Assembly (NCBI RefSeq): GCF_014203355.1 | Contig: NZ_JACHIR010000001.1 | Span: 6,822,038-6,886,037, forward strand | Reading direction: 5' to 3' | Origin: Kutzneria kofuensis | Lineage (GTDB): Bacteria > Actinomycetota > Actinomycetes > Mycobacteriales > Pseudonocardiaceae | DNA length: 64,000 bases | Part shown: positions 42,255-50,238 of the stretch, one piece after another | Layout: each line of letters begins with the position of its first letter | Position numbering within the stretch: position 1 is the first letter of the stretch | Made by a program: the position numbers and the translations under genes | The notes under the pieces: model-generated | What the model was told of the DNA's origin: nothing | Seen by the model: only the letters and a program-made list of their open reading frames with translations | Databases searched by the model: none

Positions 42255-43175
42255 ATGAGTTCCACAACGATCGGCTCCCTCTCCGTCGGTCCGCTCTGCC
42301 TCGGCACGAACGTGTTCGGCCGCTCCGTGGACAGCCCTGCCGCGGCCCGCATCCTGGACGCGTTCGTCGAGGGCGGCGGCGACCACGTGGACACGGCCGA
42401 CCTGTACGGCGGTGGCCTGTCGGAGACCTACATCGGCGAGTGGCTGGCCGGGCGGGGCAAGCGCGACGACGTCGTGATCGCGACCAAGGTCGGCTGGCCG
42501 GACAACGAGGTGCACCGCGGACTGCGGCCGGCGACCATCCGCGCGGCGGTGGACGACTGCCTGCGGCGACTGCGAACCGACCGGATCGACCTGCTCTACA
42601 CCCACCACGACGACGAGTCGGTGAGCATCCCCGACATCATCAGCACGCTGGACGAGCTGGTCCGGGCCGGCAAGGTGCGGGAGATCGCCGCCTCCAACCT
42701 GTCGCCCGAGCGGCTGACCGAGTCGATGGAGTTCTCCGCCGCCGAGGGCAAGGCCGCCTATGTGGCGCTGCAGCCGCACTACAGCCTGATGTCCCGCGAC
42801 ACCTACGAGGGGCCGCTGGCCGACGTCGCCGAGAAGTTCGATCTGGCCGTGTTCCCGTACTTCTCGCTGGCCATGGGCTTCCTCACCGGCAAGCACCGTC
42901 CCGGCGTGCAGGCCGACTCGGCCCGTTCGGCCGGCGTCGCCCGGTATGTGGACTCCGAGCGGGGCCGGAAGGTGCTGGCCGCCCTGGACGCCATCGCGGC
43001 CAGGACCGGCGCCGAGCCGGCGTCGATCGCCCTGGCCTGGCTCAGCTCACGCAAGCAGGTCGCCGCCCCGATCGCCAGCGCCCGGAAGCTGGAGCAGCTC
43101 CCGGCCCTGCTGGCCGCGGCGTCGCTGAAGCTGACCCCGGCCCAGCTGGACGCCCTCACGGTGGCCTCCGCCTGA
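42255..43175 (+). CDS. Aldo/keto reductase
   Basis: The product has 306 residues. The tetrad residues lie in HVDTADLYGGGLSETYIG (Asp, Tyr), VIATKVGW (Lys) and LLYTHHDDE (His). The C-terminal APIASARKLEQLPALL segment binds the NADPH 2'-phosphate. It starts ten bases after the nitrilase stop and is probably the last gene of the thioesterase-hydroxylase-nitrilase operon. Its role in the pathway is unclear; it may reduce an aldehyde arising from the nitrile source. Confidence 0.92.
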   Translation: MSSTTIGSLSVGPLCLGTNVFGRSVDSPAAARILDAFVEGGGDHVDTADLYGGGLSETYIGEWLAGRGKRDDVVIATKVGWPDNEVHRGLRPATIRAAVDDCLRRLRTDRIDLLYTHHDDESVSIPDIISTLDELVRAGKVREIAASNLSPERLTESMEFSAAEGKAAYVALQPHYSLMSRDTYEGPLADVAEKFDLAVFPYFSLAMGFLTGKHRPGVQADSARSAGVARYVDSERGRKVLAALDAIAARTGAEPASIALAWLSSRKQVAAPIASARKLEQLPALLAAASLKLTPAQLDALTVASA

Positions 43176-43200
43176 CCCCTTCATCCACGTCGTGAAGTTA

Positions 43201-43245
43201 GGAAGGGACCATTCCTATACTCCGAGTTGAGGAATGGTCCGTTCC
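43201..43245. promoter_or_regulatory. Large inverted repeat upstream of the XRE-cupin gene
   Basis: Two 16-base arms (43201-43216 and 43230-43245) match at 15 of 16 positions around a 13-base spacer. The core is GGACCATTCCT / AGGAATGGTCC. It sits just before a promoter and is either an operator for the regulator that follows or a terminator of the upstream operon. Confidence 0.65.
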
Positions 43246-43257
43246 AAGCATGCCGAA

Positions 43258-43286
43258 TTGACAAACTCCGTTGCCGAAACTGCAAT
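43258..43286 (+). promoter_or_regulatory. Promoter of the XRE-cupin gene, probably leaderless
   Basis: A consensus -35 TTGACA (43258-43263) is followed after 17 bases by TGCAAT (43281-43286). Transcription should start near 43293, which is the GTG start itself, so the mRNA may lack a leader. Confidence 0.55.
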
Positions 43287-43292
43287 GGAGGC

Positions 43293-43889
43293 GTGGCCGA
43301 TGACCTGGAGCAGGTGCTGACGGAGGTGGGGCCCCGGCTGCGGGCCCTGCGGGAGAGTCGGAGCGTCACGCTGGCGGCGCTGTCCAAGGCCACCGGTATC
43401 TCGGTGAGCACGCTGTCCCGCCTGGAGTCCGGGGGCCGCCGGCCCAGCCTGGAGCTGCTGCTCCCGCTGGCCAAGGCGCACCGGGTGCCCCTCGACGAGT
43501 TGGTCGGCGCGCCGCCGACCGGCGACCCGAGGGTGCACCTGCAGCCGATCCGGCGGGGCAACGAGACGATCATCCCGCTGAACCGCCAGCCCGGCGGCCT
43601 CCGCGCGTTCAAGCACATCATCCCGGCGGGCACCCGCCTGGCGCCGGAGCTGAAGACGCACGAGGGCTACGAGTGGCTGTACGTGCTGGCCGGCCGGCTG
43701 CGGCTGGTCCTCGGCGAGCACGACGTCGTGCTGAAGACGGGCGAGGTGGCGGAGTTCGACACGCACGTGCCGCACTGGTTCGGCAACGGCGACGACCGCC
43801 CGGTGGAGGTCCTGAGCCTGTTCGGCCCGCAGGGCGAGCGCATGCACGTCCGCGCCGCGCCGAAGGGTTCTGGAGTGGACGGTCGGTAA
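43293..43889 (+). CDS. XRE-family regulator with C-terminal cupin domain
   Basis: The product has 198 residues. Residues about 10-70 form a helix-turn-helix (LTEVGPRLRALRES, TLAALSKATGISVSTLSRLE). Residues about 95-180 form a cupin sensor (PAGTRLAPELKTHEGYEWLYVLAGRLRLVLGEH, then GEVAEFDTHVPHWFGN). Regulators of this build sense small ligands and control catabolic or amino-acid genes. The GTG at 43293 is chosen because it coincides with the expected transcript start and begins the HTH region. A longer frame to 43227 would read through the promoter. Confidence 0.9.
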   Translation: MADDLEQVLTEVGPRLRALRESRSVTLAALSKATGISVSTLSRLESGGRRPSLELLLPLAKAHRVPLDELVGAPPTGDPRVHLQPIRRGNETIIPLNRQPGGLRAFKHIIPAGTRLAPELKTHEGYEWLYVLAGRLRLVLGEHDVVLKTGEVAEFDTHVPHWFGNGDDRPVEVLSLFGPQGERMHVRAAPKGSGVDGR

Positions 43890-43898
43890 ACTGGGGAC

Positions 43899-44501
43899 AT
43901 GTCCGAGCGCCTGACCGCCAAGGGACGGGCCACCCGCGACCGGATCGTCTCGACGGCCGCGACGCTGATGTTCGAACGGGGCGTCGCCGGCACCAGCACC
44001 GAGGACGTGCAGGCGGCCGCCGGGGTCAGCACGTCCCAGATCTACCACTACTTCCGCGACAAGAAGGCCCTCGTACGGGCGGTGATCGCGCACCAGACCG
44101 AGGTGGTGGTCGGTCACCAGGAGGCGGTGCTGGCGGCGCTGGACTCGATGGCGTCGCTGCGGGCCTGGGCGGACGCCATCGTCGCGCTGCAGCGGCGGCT
44201 GGAGTGCAAGGGCGGCTGCCCGATCGGCTCGCTGGGCGCGGAGATCGCCGAGCACGACGCCGACGCCCGCGCCGACGTCGTGGCCGGCTTCGACCGCTGG
44301 GAGCGGGCGATCCGGGACGGCCTGCACGCCATGCGCGACCGCGGCGAGCTGCGCCGCGAGGCCGACCCGGACCGGCTGGCGATCATGCTGTTGGCGACGC
44401 TGCAGGGCGCGCTGGCGCTGACCCAGCTTCGGCGCGACACCGTGCTGCTGCGCATCGCGCTGACCGAGGCGATCGATCACATCGAGTCGTTCACGGCCTG
44501 A
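43899..44501 (+). CDS. TetR-family transcriptional regulator
   Basis: The product has 200 residues. The HTH is ATRDRIVSTAATLMFERGVAGTSTEDVQAAAGVSTSQIYHYFRDKKAL, as expected for TetR. The C-terminal part has the ECKGGCPIGSLGAEIAEHD segment common in a TetR subgroup. It starts nine bases after the XRE-cupin gene and may be read with it. A half-site TGGAGT (43871-43876) lies just ahead. Its 3' end overlaps the converging peroxiredoxin-like gene, whose promoter has two full TGGAGT palindromes; it is the likely repressor of that gene. Confidence 0.9.
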   Translation: MSERLTAKGRATRDRIVSTAATLMFERGVAGTSTEDVQAAAGVSTSQIYHYFRDKKALVRAVIAHQTEVVVGHQEAVLAALDSMASLRAWADAIVALQRRLECKGGCPIGSLGAEIAEHDADARADVVAGFDRWERAIRDGLHAMRDRGELRREADPDRLAIMLLATLQGALALTQLRRDTVLLRIALTEAIDHIESFTA

Positions 44502-45147
44502 TCCGGTCGAGCGCGGCCAGGATGTCCGGGACCTCGCTGCGAGTCGTGTAGTTCGGGTGCACGTCGATCCAGCGGATGACGCCGTCCGCGTCGAGCACCA
44601 CGGTGGTGGGCATCGGCAGCGTGGTCGTGCCGTCCGCGTTGACGGTGGTGAGGTCCAGCCCCAGCGCCTGCTGCGCCTCGCGGGCGCCGTCGGCCGGCGC
44701 GGTGAGGATGCCCAGCTTGCCGGCGATCTGGTTGCCCGGGTCGGACACCACGGCGTAGGTCAGGGCGTTGGTCTCCTGCATGCTCAGCGAGCCGTCCGGC
44801 TTCTGCGGGCTGAGGGCGACCATGGTTGCGCCACGCGCGGTCAGTTCCGGCACCAGCTCCTGTTCGTACGCCCGGAGTGCGACGTTGCAGTACGGGCACC
44901 AGGCGCCCCGGTAGAATACCACGACCGCCGGCTTGCCGCCGGTGACCTGGGCCAGCGTGGTCGGCTCGCCCTGGGCGTCCAGCAGCTCGCCGTCCGGCAT
45001 CGCGGTGCCCGGCTCGGCGAAGCCGGACGGCGTTCCCGCGGCGTCCAGGCCGGCTTGTTCCTCGGTGAACCGGTCGCGCAGCTCGGCCGGCATCTTGCCC
45101 ATCGCGCCCTGTTGCAGTGCCTCGACCTGGTCGGCAATCGACCCCAT
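44491..45147 (-). CDS. AhpC/TSA-family peroxiredoxin-like protein
   Basis: A 218-residue thioredoxin-fold protein. The active site is VVVFYRGAWCPYCNVALRAYEQ, with a CPYC pair, and the fold continues to VLDADGVIRWIDVHPNYT. An N-terminal 50-residue helical extension (MGSIADQVEALQQGAMG) matches a group of peroxiredoxin-like proteins common in actinomycetes. It probably reduces peroxides or protein disulfides. It overlaps the 3' end of the TetR gene by 11 bases. Two palindromes at its promoter suggest strong repression until induced. Confidence 0.9.
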   Translation of the reverse strand: MGSIADQVEALQQGAMGKMPAELRDRFTEEQAGLDAAGTPSGFAEPGTAMPDGELLDAQGEPTTLAQVTGGKPAVVVFYRGAWCPYCNVALRAYEQELVPELTARGATMVALSPQKPDGSLSMQETNALTYAVVSDPGNQIAGKLGILTAPADGAREAQQALGLDLTTVNADGTTTLPMPTTVVLDADGVIRWIDVHPNYTTRSEVPDILAALDRIRP

Positions 45148-45166
45148 GGTCCCCAGCCTTCCCTCT

Positions 45167-45182
45167 TGGAGTGTTTACTCCA
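45167..45182. promoter_or_regulatory. Operator copy 1 upstream of the peroxiredoxin-like gene
   Basis: TGGAGT-GTTT-ACTCCA has perfect 6-base arms around four bases and begins 20 bases upstream of the start codon. The same palindrome recurs at 45197-45218. Confidence 0.75.
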
Positions 45183-45196
45183 TTCCACTCCGCCAT

Positions 45197-45218
45197 TTTT
45201 GGAGTGTCAACTCCAAAA
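45197..45218. promoter_or_regulatory. Operator copy 2 upstream of the peroxiredoxin-like gene
   Basis: Perfect 9-base arms TTTTGGAGT and ACTCCAAAA surround GTCA. The centre is 33 bases from that of copy 1, three helical turns, so two repressor dimers could bind on one face. Confidence 0.75.
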
Positions 45219-45220
45219 CT

Positions 45221-45250
45221 CCGGCGAGTCACGCTCTCGGGCACACCGAA
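45221..45250. repeat. Half-copy of a dispersed palindromic repeat
   Basis: Bases 45221-45250 (CCGGCGAGTCACGC, then CTC, then CACCGAA) closely match both arms of the long inverted repeat at 60939-61065. Here only one arm is present. It lies between the peroxiredoxin-like promoter and the YdcF stop. Confidence 0.65.
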
Positions 45251-45267
45251 ATGCGGTTTCGGGCAGG

Positions 45268-45813
45268 TCAGCAGCTCGTCTGGAACAGCAGGGCCTTCGC
45301 GCTCGCCGCCCACTGGTACGGAATCTGCCGGAACCAGTCCCACCAGGGCAGCGGCGCGGTCGCCACGTAGACCGTGCCGGGGAAACACCGGCTGACCCGC
45401 AGCTGCGCACGCAGGGCGTGGTCGGGCGTGGTGACGATGATGACCGACTGCCAGTGCCGCTGCGCCGCCATCTCGCCGATGTACCGGGCCTCGCCGCGAG
45501 TGGTGCCGGGATCGGGGTTGAAGCACAGCACCTCGACGCCCGCGGACGCCGGCAGGCACCGATGCGTGCCGGCCTCCACCGGCACGGTCGACTGCGCAAC
45601 CACGGGCGCCTTGCCTGCGTGCACGAGAGCCATGGTCGCGGCGTCCCGGTTGCCGGGGCCGGCCAGCTCGATGATCGCGTCGGCGTGCGCCGGCAGCGGC
45701 GTGAGCTCGGGCAACACGAACAGCCGGACCGTCGCCACGCCGAACACGACCAGCGCGAGCACCACGACCACGGCCAGCTTGCGACGCCAGGTGGTGGCGA
45801 CCGGCTGCTCCAT
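45268..45813 (-). CDS. YdcF/DUF218 family protein with one N-terminal membrane helix
   Basis: The product has 181 residues. Residues about 12-34 (LAVVVVLALVVFGVATVRLFVL) form a membrane anchor. The rest has the DUF218 order: ADAIIELAGPGNRDAATMALVHAGKAP, then TRGEARYIGEMAAQRHWQSVIIVTTPDHALRAQLRVSRC. Family members act in envelope processes or bind small molecules (E. coli YdcF, SanA). ATG 45813 is the start. It is divergent from the UMP kinase-like gene with 54 bases between. Confidence 0.85.
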   Translation of the reverse strand: MEQPVATTWRRKLAVVVVLALVVFGVATVRLFVLPELTPLPAHADAIIELAGPGNRDAATMALVHAGKAPVVAQSTVPVEAGTHRCLPASAGVEVLCFNPDPGTTRGEARYIGEMAAQRHWQSVIIVTTPDHALRAQLRVSRCFPGTVYVATAPLPWWDWFRQIPYQWAASAKALLFQTSC

Positions 45814-45867
45814 GCCCGGTACATCGTTCGATCGCGCGCGGACGTTGCCGGCCTCTACGCTCGCGTC

Positions 45868-46611
45868 GTGCGTCGCATCGTGGTCAAGCTCAGCGGCCGG
45901 GCAATCGCCGGCCCCGACGAATACGGGTTCAGCGCCGCCGCGCTGGACCACCTGGCGTCCGAAGTGCTCTCCGTGCGCCGCCTCGGCATCCAGGTGGCGG
46001 TGGTCGTGGGCGGCGGCAACGTGTTCCGGGGCAACAGGTCCGAGTCCTGGGGCATCGACCGGGTCGAAGCGGACAACATCGGCATGCTCGGCACCGTGAT
46101 CAACAGCCTGCTGCTGCGCGGCCGGCTGACCGCGCTGGGCGAGCACGACGTGCGGGTGATGACCGCCGTGCCGATCGACACCGTCGCCGAGCCGTACATT
46201 CGGTTGCGCGCGGTGCACCACCTGGAGAAGGGGTCCGTGGTCATCATGGCCGGCGGGATCGGCCAGCCGTTCCTCACCACGGACTATCCCAGTGTGCAGC
46301 GGGCCATCGAGGTCGGCGCGGACGCGCTGCTCGTCGCCAAGCACGGCGTCGACGGCGTCTACGACAGCGATCCCAACAAGCATCCCGAGGCGCTGCGGTT
46401 CGCCAAGCTCACCTACGCCCACGTGCTGGACGAGGAACTGGGCGTGATGGACCAGTCCGCGTTCATCCTGGCTCGCGACCACAAGCTGCCGCTGCACGTG
46501 TTCGACATCGAACAGACGGGCGTGATGGCCGCGATCTGCCAGGGCGAACGCCTCGGCACGTACATCGGGCCGGACGTCGAACGATCGGTGCACGCGCACG
46601 ATCGGCGGTAG
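45868..46611 (+). CDS. UMP kinase paralogue (PyrH-like amino acid kinase fold)
   Basis: A 247-residue protein with the full set of bacterial UMP kinase motifs: VVKLSGRAI at the N-terminus, VVGGGNVFRG, ADNIGMLGTVINSLLL, and ADALLVAKHGVDGVYDSDP with MDQSAFILARDHKLPLHVFD at the C-terminus. It would phosphorylate UMP with ATP. The housekeeping pyrH gene normally lies with rpsB-tsf-frr. Here the neighbours are YdcF and a LigD part, so this is probably a second copy or a derived kinase. GTG 45868 aligns with the family start. Confidence 0.88.
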   Translation: MRRIVVKLSGRAIAGPDEYGFSAAALDHLASEVLSVRRLGIQVAVVVGGGNVFRGNRSESWGIDRVEADNIGMLGTVINSLLLRGRLTALGEHDVRVMTAVPIDTVAEPYIRLRAVHHLEKGSVVIMAGGIGQPFLTTDYPSVQRAIEVGADALLVAKHGVDGVYDSDPNKHPEALRFAKLTYAHVLDEELGVMDQSAFILARDHKLPLHVFDIEQTGVMAAICQGERLGTYIGPDVERSVHAHDRR

Positions 46612-46621
46612 CCTGGCGATT

Positions 46622-47983
46622 ATGGCCGATCTCGGTGAGTACCGGCGGAAACGGGATGCGCGGCGCACCCCGGAGCCGGTGCCCGCGGACGGACCGCTGC
46701 CCGCCGGCGACGACGACGTGTTCGTCGTGCAGGAGCACCACGCCACCCGGCTGCACTACGACGTCCGGCTGGAGCGGGACGGCGTGCTGGTGTCGTGGGC
46801 CGTGCCGAAGGGCCTGCTGATGAATCCCGGCTCGGTGCGGCTGGCCGTGCACACCGAGGACCATCCCATGGAGTACGCCTCGTTCGAGGGGGACATTCCC
46901 AAGGGGGAGTACGGCGGCGGCCATGTGTCCATTTGGGACAGAGGAACGTACGAGACGCACAAGTGGACCGACTACGAGGTCGACGTCACCTTCCACGGCA
47001 CCCGGCTGGACGGTCGCTACGTGTTCATCCACAAGGAGGACAAGGACTGGCTGGTCCGCAAGCGCGGCAAGCAGCTCAACACCTCGCACGTGGTGGACGT
47101 CGATGGCCGGCGGCTGAAGCTGACCAACCTGGAGAAGGTGCTCTACCCGGACGGCTTCACCAAGGCGCACGTGATCGACTACTACCGCCAGGTCGCGCCG
47201 TACCTGCTGGAGCACCTGGCCGATCGGCCGGTGACGTTGAAGCGCTTTCCCGACGGCGTGGACTCGGCGTCGTTCTTCGAGAAGAACGTGTCCCGGCACG
47301 CGCCGGAGTGGTTGCGGACCATGACGCTGCCGACGCCGGGCAGTTCGCGCGGCGCGGAGACGCTGGACTTCGCGATGATCGACGACCTGGCCGGCCTGGT
47401 GTGGGCGGCCAACCTGGCCGCGCTGGAGCTGCACGTTCCACAGTGGACCGTCGGTCCCCGCGGCGGCGTCCGGGAGCCCGATCTGCTGGTGTTCGACCTC
47501 GATCCGGGGCCGGACACCACCATCGTCGAGTGCTGCCGGGCGGCCGAGCTGATCAGGGAGATCCTGGCCGAGGACGGCCTGACCGGCTTCCCGAAGACCA
47601 GTGGCTCCAAGGGCATGCAGCTGTACGTGCCGGTACGGGTGAGCAACGCCGAGCGGACCTCCCAGTACGCCAAGGAGGTCGCCCAGCGGATGGCATCCGC
47701 GCATCCCGACCGGTACGTCGCCGTGATGGCCAAGGCGCGTCGAACCGGACGGGTGTTCGTGGACTGGAGCCAGAACAACCCGGCCAAGACGACGGTCGCC
47801 CCGTATTCGCTGCGGGCCCGCGAGATTCCCACCGTGTCCACGCCGCTCACCTGGCGTGAGGTGGAGCGCTGCCGCAAGCCCGCCGACCTCACCTTCACCG
47901 CCTCGGACGTCCTCGCCCGTCTGGACAAACATGGCGACCTGCTGGCCGACCTGCACAAGGACCCCGGCCACCTGCCGAGGTGA
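46622..47983 (+). CDS. ligD: LigD-type phosphoesterase plus polymerase/primase protein (NHEJ)
   Basis: The product has 453 residues. Residues about 1-160 form the 3'-phosphoesterase domain (FVVQEHHATRLHYDVRLERDGVLVSWAVPKG, HTEDHPMEYASFEGDIPKGEYG). Residues about 168-450 form the AEP-type polymerase domain (LTNLEKVLYPDGFTKAHVIDYYRQVAP, LLVFDLDPGPDTT with the metal-binding DxD, FPKTSGSKGMQLYVPV). The ATP ligase domain is missing here and is encoded separately at 57006. It prepares and fills broken DNA ends with Ku. No ku gene is in the window. Confidence 0.93.
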   Translation: MADLGEYRRKRDARRTPEPVPADGPLPAGDDDVFVVQEHHATRLHYDVRLERDGVLVSWAVPKGLLMNPGSVRLAVHTEDHPMEYASFEGDIPKGEYGGGHVSIWDRGTYETHKWTDYEVDVTFHGTRLDGRYVFIHKEDKDWLVRKRGKQLNTSHVVDVDGRRLKLTNLEKVLYPDGFTKAHVIDYYRQVAPYLLEHLADRPVTLKRFPDGVDSASFFEKNVSRHAPEWLRTMTLPTPGSSRGAETLDFAMIDDLAGLVWAANLAALELHVPQWTVGPRGGVREPDLLVFDLDPGPDTTIVECCRAAELIREILAEDGLTGFPKTSGSKGMQLYVPVRVSNAERTSQYAKEVAQRMASAHPDRYVAVMAKARRTGRVFVDWSQNNPAKTTVAPYSLRAREIPTVSTPLTWREVERCRKPADLTFTASDVLARLDKHGDLLADLHKDPGHLPR

Positions 47984-48033
47984 GCCGGCCGAGGAATCCA
48001 CCCCGGAGGACCGGTGCCCGCGGACACTGCCAA

Positions 48034-48906
48034 CTACACTGATCTGACCAGTTCAGTCAGGGCCTCGCCGAGCGGCCGGTCCACCCGGACGGTGGCCTCC
48101 TTGTCGCCCCGGGTCCGGCCCTTGTTGATGATCAGCACGGGCTTGCCGGCCCGGGCGGCGTGCCGCACGAAACGCAGGCCGGACATGACCGTCAGGGAGG
48201 AGCCGAGGACCAGCAGCGCGTCGGAGTCGTCGACCAGCTGGTAGCACTGCTCCACCCGCGGCCGCGGCACGTTCTCGCCGAAGAACACGACGTCCGGCTT
48301 GAGCACGCCGGCGTCGCAGCCGACGCAGTCCACCAGTGCGAAGCCGGCGACGACCTGCTCGTCCAGCTCGACGTCGCCGTCCGGGTTGATCCTGGTGGCG
48401 ACGCCGCCGAAATGGGGATTGGCGGCGTGCAACCGCCGGTCCAGCTCGTCACGGGCGGACGTCTGGCGGCAGCCGAGGCAGATCACCCGGTCCAGGCTGC
48501 CGTGCAGCTCGATCACGTCGGTCGCCCCACCGGCCTGGTGCAGGCCGTCCACGTTCTGCGTGATGACACCGGTGAGCAGGCCGCGTTTCTGCAGCTCGGC
48601 GACGGCGCGATGGCCGTCGTTCGGGGCCGCGCGGGCGATGGTGCGCCAGCCGACGTGGCTGCGGGCCCAGTAGCGGCGCCGGCCGTGCTCGCTGGCCACG
48701 AAGTCGTCGTAGGTCATCGGGGTGTGCCGGCGCAGGCTGCCGCCGTCGCCGCGGTAGTCGGGGATGCCCGACTCGGTGGAGATGCCGGCGCCGCTGAGCA
48801 CTGCGACCCGGCCGCGCCCGACGACGTCGACGACCTCGGCCAGGCTGGTGGTCCGTGGCAGCTCCGCCGAGGAGTCCGTCCAGGTCAGGGTCGGTCGAGT
48901 CCGCAC
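48034..48906 (-). CDS. Sir2-family NAD-dependent protein deacetylase
   Basis: A 290-residue sirtuin. The motifs are [19 protein letters not shown] (NAD), [12 protein letters not shown], the catalytic histidine in VIELHGSL, two zinc cysteine pairs (CLGC, CVGC), [13 protein letters not shown], and [11 protein letters not shown]. It removes acyl groups from lysines using NAD. GTG 48906 lies 15 bases after the rho stop on the same strand, so it is probably cotranscribed with rho. It converges on the LigD polymerase gene. Confidence 0.95.
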   Translation of the reverse strand: MRTRPTLTWTDSSAELPRTTSLAEVVDVVGRGRVAVLSGAGISTESGIPDYRGDGGSLRRHTPMTYDDFVASEHGRRRYWARSHVGWRTIARAAPNDGHRAVAELQKRGLLTGVITQNVDGLHQAGGATDVIELHGSLDRVICLGCRQTSARDELDRRLHAANPHFGGVATRINPDGDVELDEQVVAGFALVDCVGCDAGVLKPDVVFFGENVPRPRVEQCYQLVDDSDALLVLGSSLTVMSGLRFVRHAARAGKPVLIINKGRTRGDKEATVRVDRPLGEALTELVRSV

Positions 48907-48921
48907 TCTCCCAGCTTACGT

Positions 48922-50025
48922 TCAGCGCGCCGGCGGTGTGGTCTGCGTGATCTGGACCAGGAAGTCGGCGTTGGTGCTGGTCTTGCGCAGGCCGTCGAGC
49001 AGCACGTCCACGTCCCGGGCGTCCAGCGCGCGGCGCATGCGGCGGGTCGCGGCGAGCTCGGCCGGCGTCATCAGCAGCTCCTCGCGGCGGGTGCCGGAGC
49101 CGGCCACGTCCACGGCCGGGAACACGCGCTTGGCGGCGATCTTGCGGTCCAGCCGCAGCTCGGCGTTGCCGGTGGCCTTGAACTCCTCGAAGATCAGGTT
49201 GTCGCCAGCCGAGCCGGTGTCGACCAGCGCCGTGGCGAAGATCGTCAGGGAGCCGCCGTCCTCGATGTTGCGGGCGGCGCCGAGGAACTTCTTCGGCGGC
49301 ACCAGCGCGCCGGCGTCGACGCCGCCGGACAGGATGCGGCCCGACTGCGGGGCGGCCAGGTTGTAGGCGCGGCCCAGCCGGGTCAGCGAGTCCAGCAGCA
49401 CGACGACGTCCCGGCCCATCTCGACCAGGCGCTTGGCCCGCTCGATGGCCAGCTCGGCGATCGCCGTGTGGTCCTTCGGCGGCGTGTCGAACGTCGCCGC
49501 GATCACCTCGCCGGGCACCGCCCGGGCGAGGTCGGTGACCTCCTCCGGCCGTTCGCCGACGAGCACCAGCATCAGGTGGCACTCCGGGTGGTTCTTGCTG
49601 ATGCCGTGCGCGATCGCCTGCAGCACGGAGGTTTTGCCCGCCTTCGGCGGGGCGACGATCAGAGCCCGCTGGCCCTTGCCGACCGGCATCACCAGGTCGG
49701 CGACCCGGGTGGTGAGCAGGTGCGGCTCGGTCTCCAGCCGGAGCCTTTCGTTGGGGTACAACGGGGTCAGGTTCTCGAACTGCGGCCGGCGGTAGCCCGG
49801 CCGCTGGCCGTTCACCGTCTCGACGCTGGTCAGTTTCCTTGCGGCGGTTGCCTTTCCGGTGATGGTGTCGCCTCGGCGCAGCCCGTGCTCGCGGACCTGT
49901 GCGGTGGTCACCTGCACGTCGTCCGGACCGGGCAGGTAGCCGTCGACCCTGAGGAAGGCTCGGTTTCCGACGATGTCGAGGATGCCGCCGACATCCTCGA
50001 TCGCGGTGTTCTCGGTGTTGTTCAT
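48922..50025 (-). CDS. rho: Transcription termination factor Rho, short paralogue
   Basis: The product has 367 residues. It has the RNA-binding cold-shock-like domain ([21 protein letters not shown]...GDTITG) and the complete ATPase core: Walker [12 protein letters not shown], Walker [17 protein letters not shown], and [22 protein letters not shown]. It lacks the long N-terminal insertion of housekeeping actinobacterial Rho (often over 600 residues). No prfA gene adjoins it. It is therefore likely a second Rho with its own targets. ATG 50025 follows AGGAA. Confidence 0.9.
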   Translation of the reverse strand: MNNTENTAIEDVGGILDIVGNRAFLRVDGYLPGPDDVQVTTAQVREHGLRRGDTITGKATAARKLTSVETVNGQRPGYRRPQFENLTPLYPNERLRLETEPHLLTTRVADLVMPVGKGQRALIVAPPKAGKTSVLQAIAHGISKNHPECHLMLVLVGERPEEVTDLARAVPGEVIAATFDTPPKDHTAIAELAIERAKRLVEMGRDVVVLLDSLTRLGRAYNLAAPQSGRILSGGVDAGALVPPKKFLGAARNIEDGGSLTIFATALVDTGSAGDNLIFEEFKATGNAELRLDRKIAAKRVFPAVDVAGSGTRREELLMTPAELAATRRMRRALDARDVDVLLDGLRKTSTNADFLVQITQTTPPAR

Positions 50026-50238
50026 GGGGTTTCCTAGCTTCGATGGATGCGGCGGACATGCCGCTGAAGGAGATCGACGCGTGGATCGGCGATGGATCTC
50101 GGTGGAGGGTTCCTCGGTGGGGGAGAGCTCCGCACCCACTTGAGGTAGACAACTCGGATGGTAGGGCAGACCGGGCTCGGTGCGCAAGTGGTGGCCGTGA
50201 CCATGATCGTCCGGCCGTGGGGGCGCTATCGTTCTCGT
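50026..50238. promoter_or_regulatory. Divergent leader region between rho and the hypothetical gene
   Basis: The 213-base gap holds the rho leader on the minus strand, which contains repeated CCACCGAG words, a pattern of C-rich unstructured RNA that could act as an autoregulatory Rho site. Clear promoter hexamers were not found. Confidence 0.3.

Noticed and set aside
48160-50037. 625-codon plus-strand frame opposite sir2 and rho
   Set aside because: The minus strand encodes complete Sir2 and Rho proteins. The plus-strand product has no recognisable fold.
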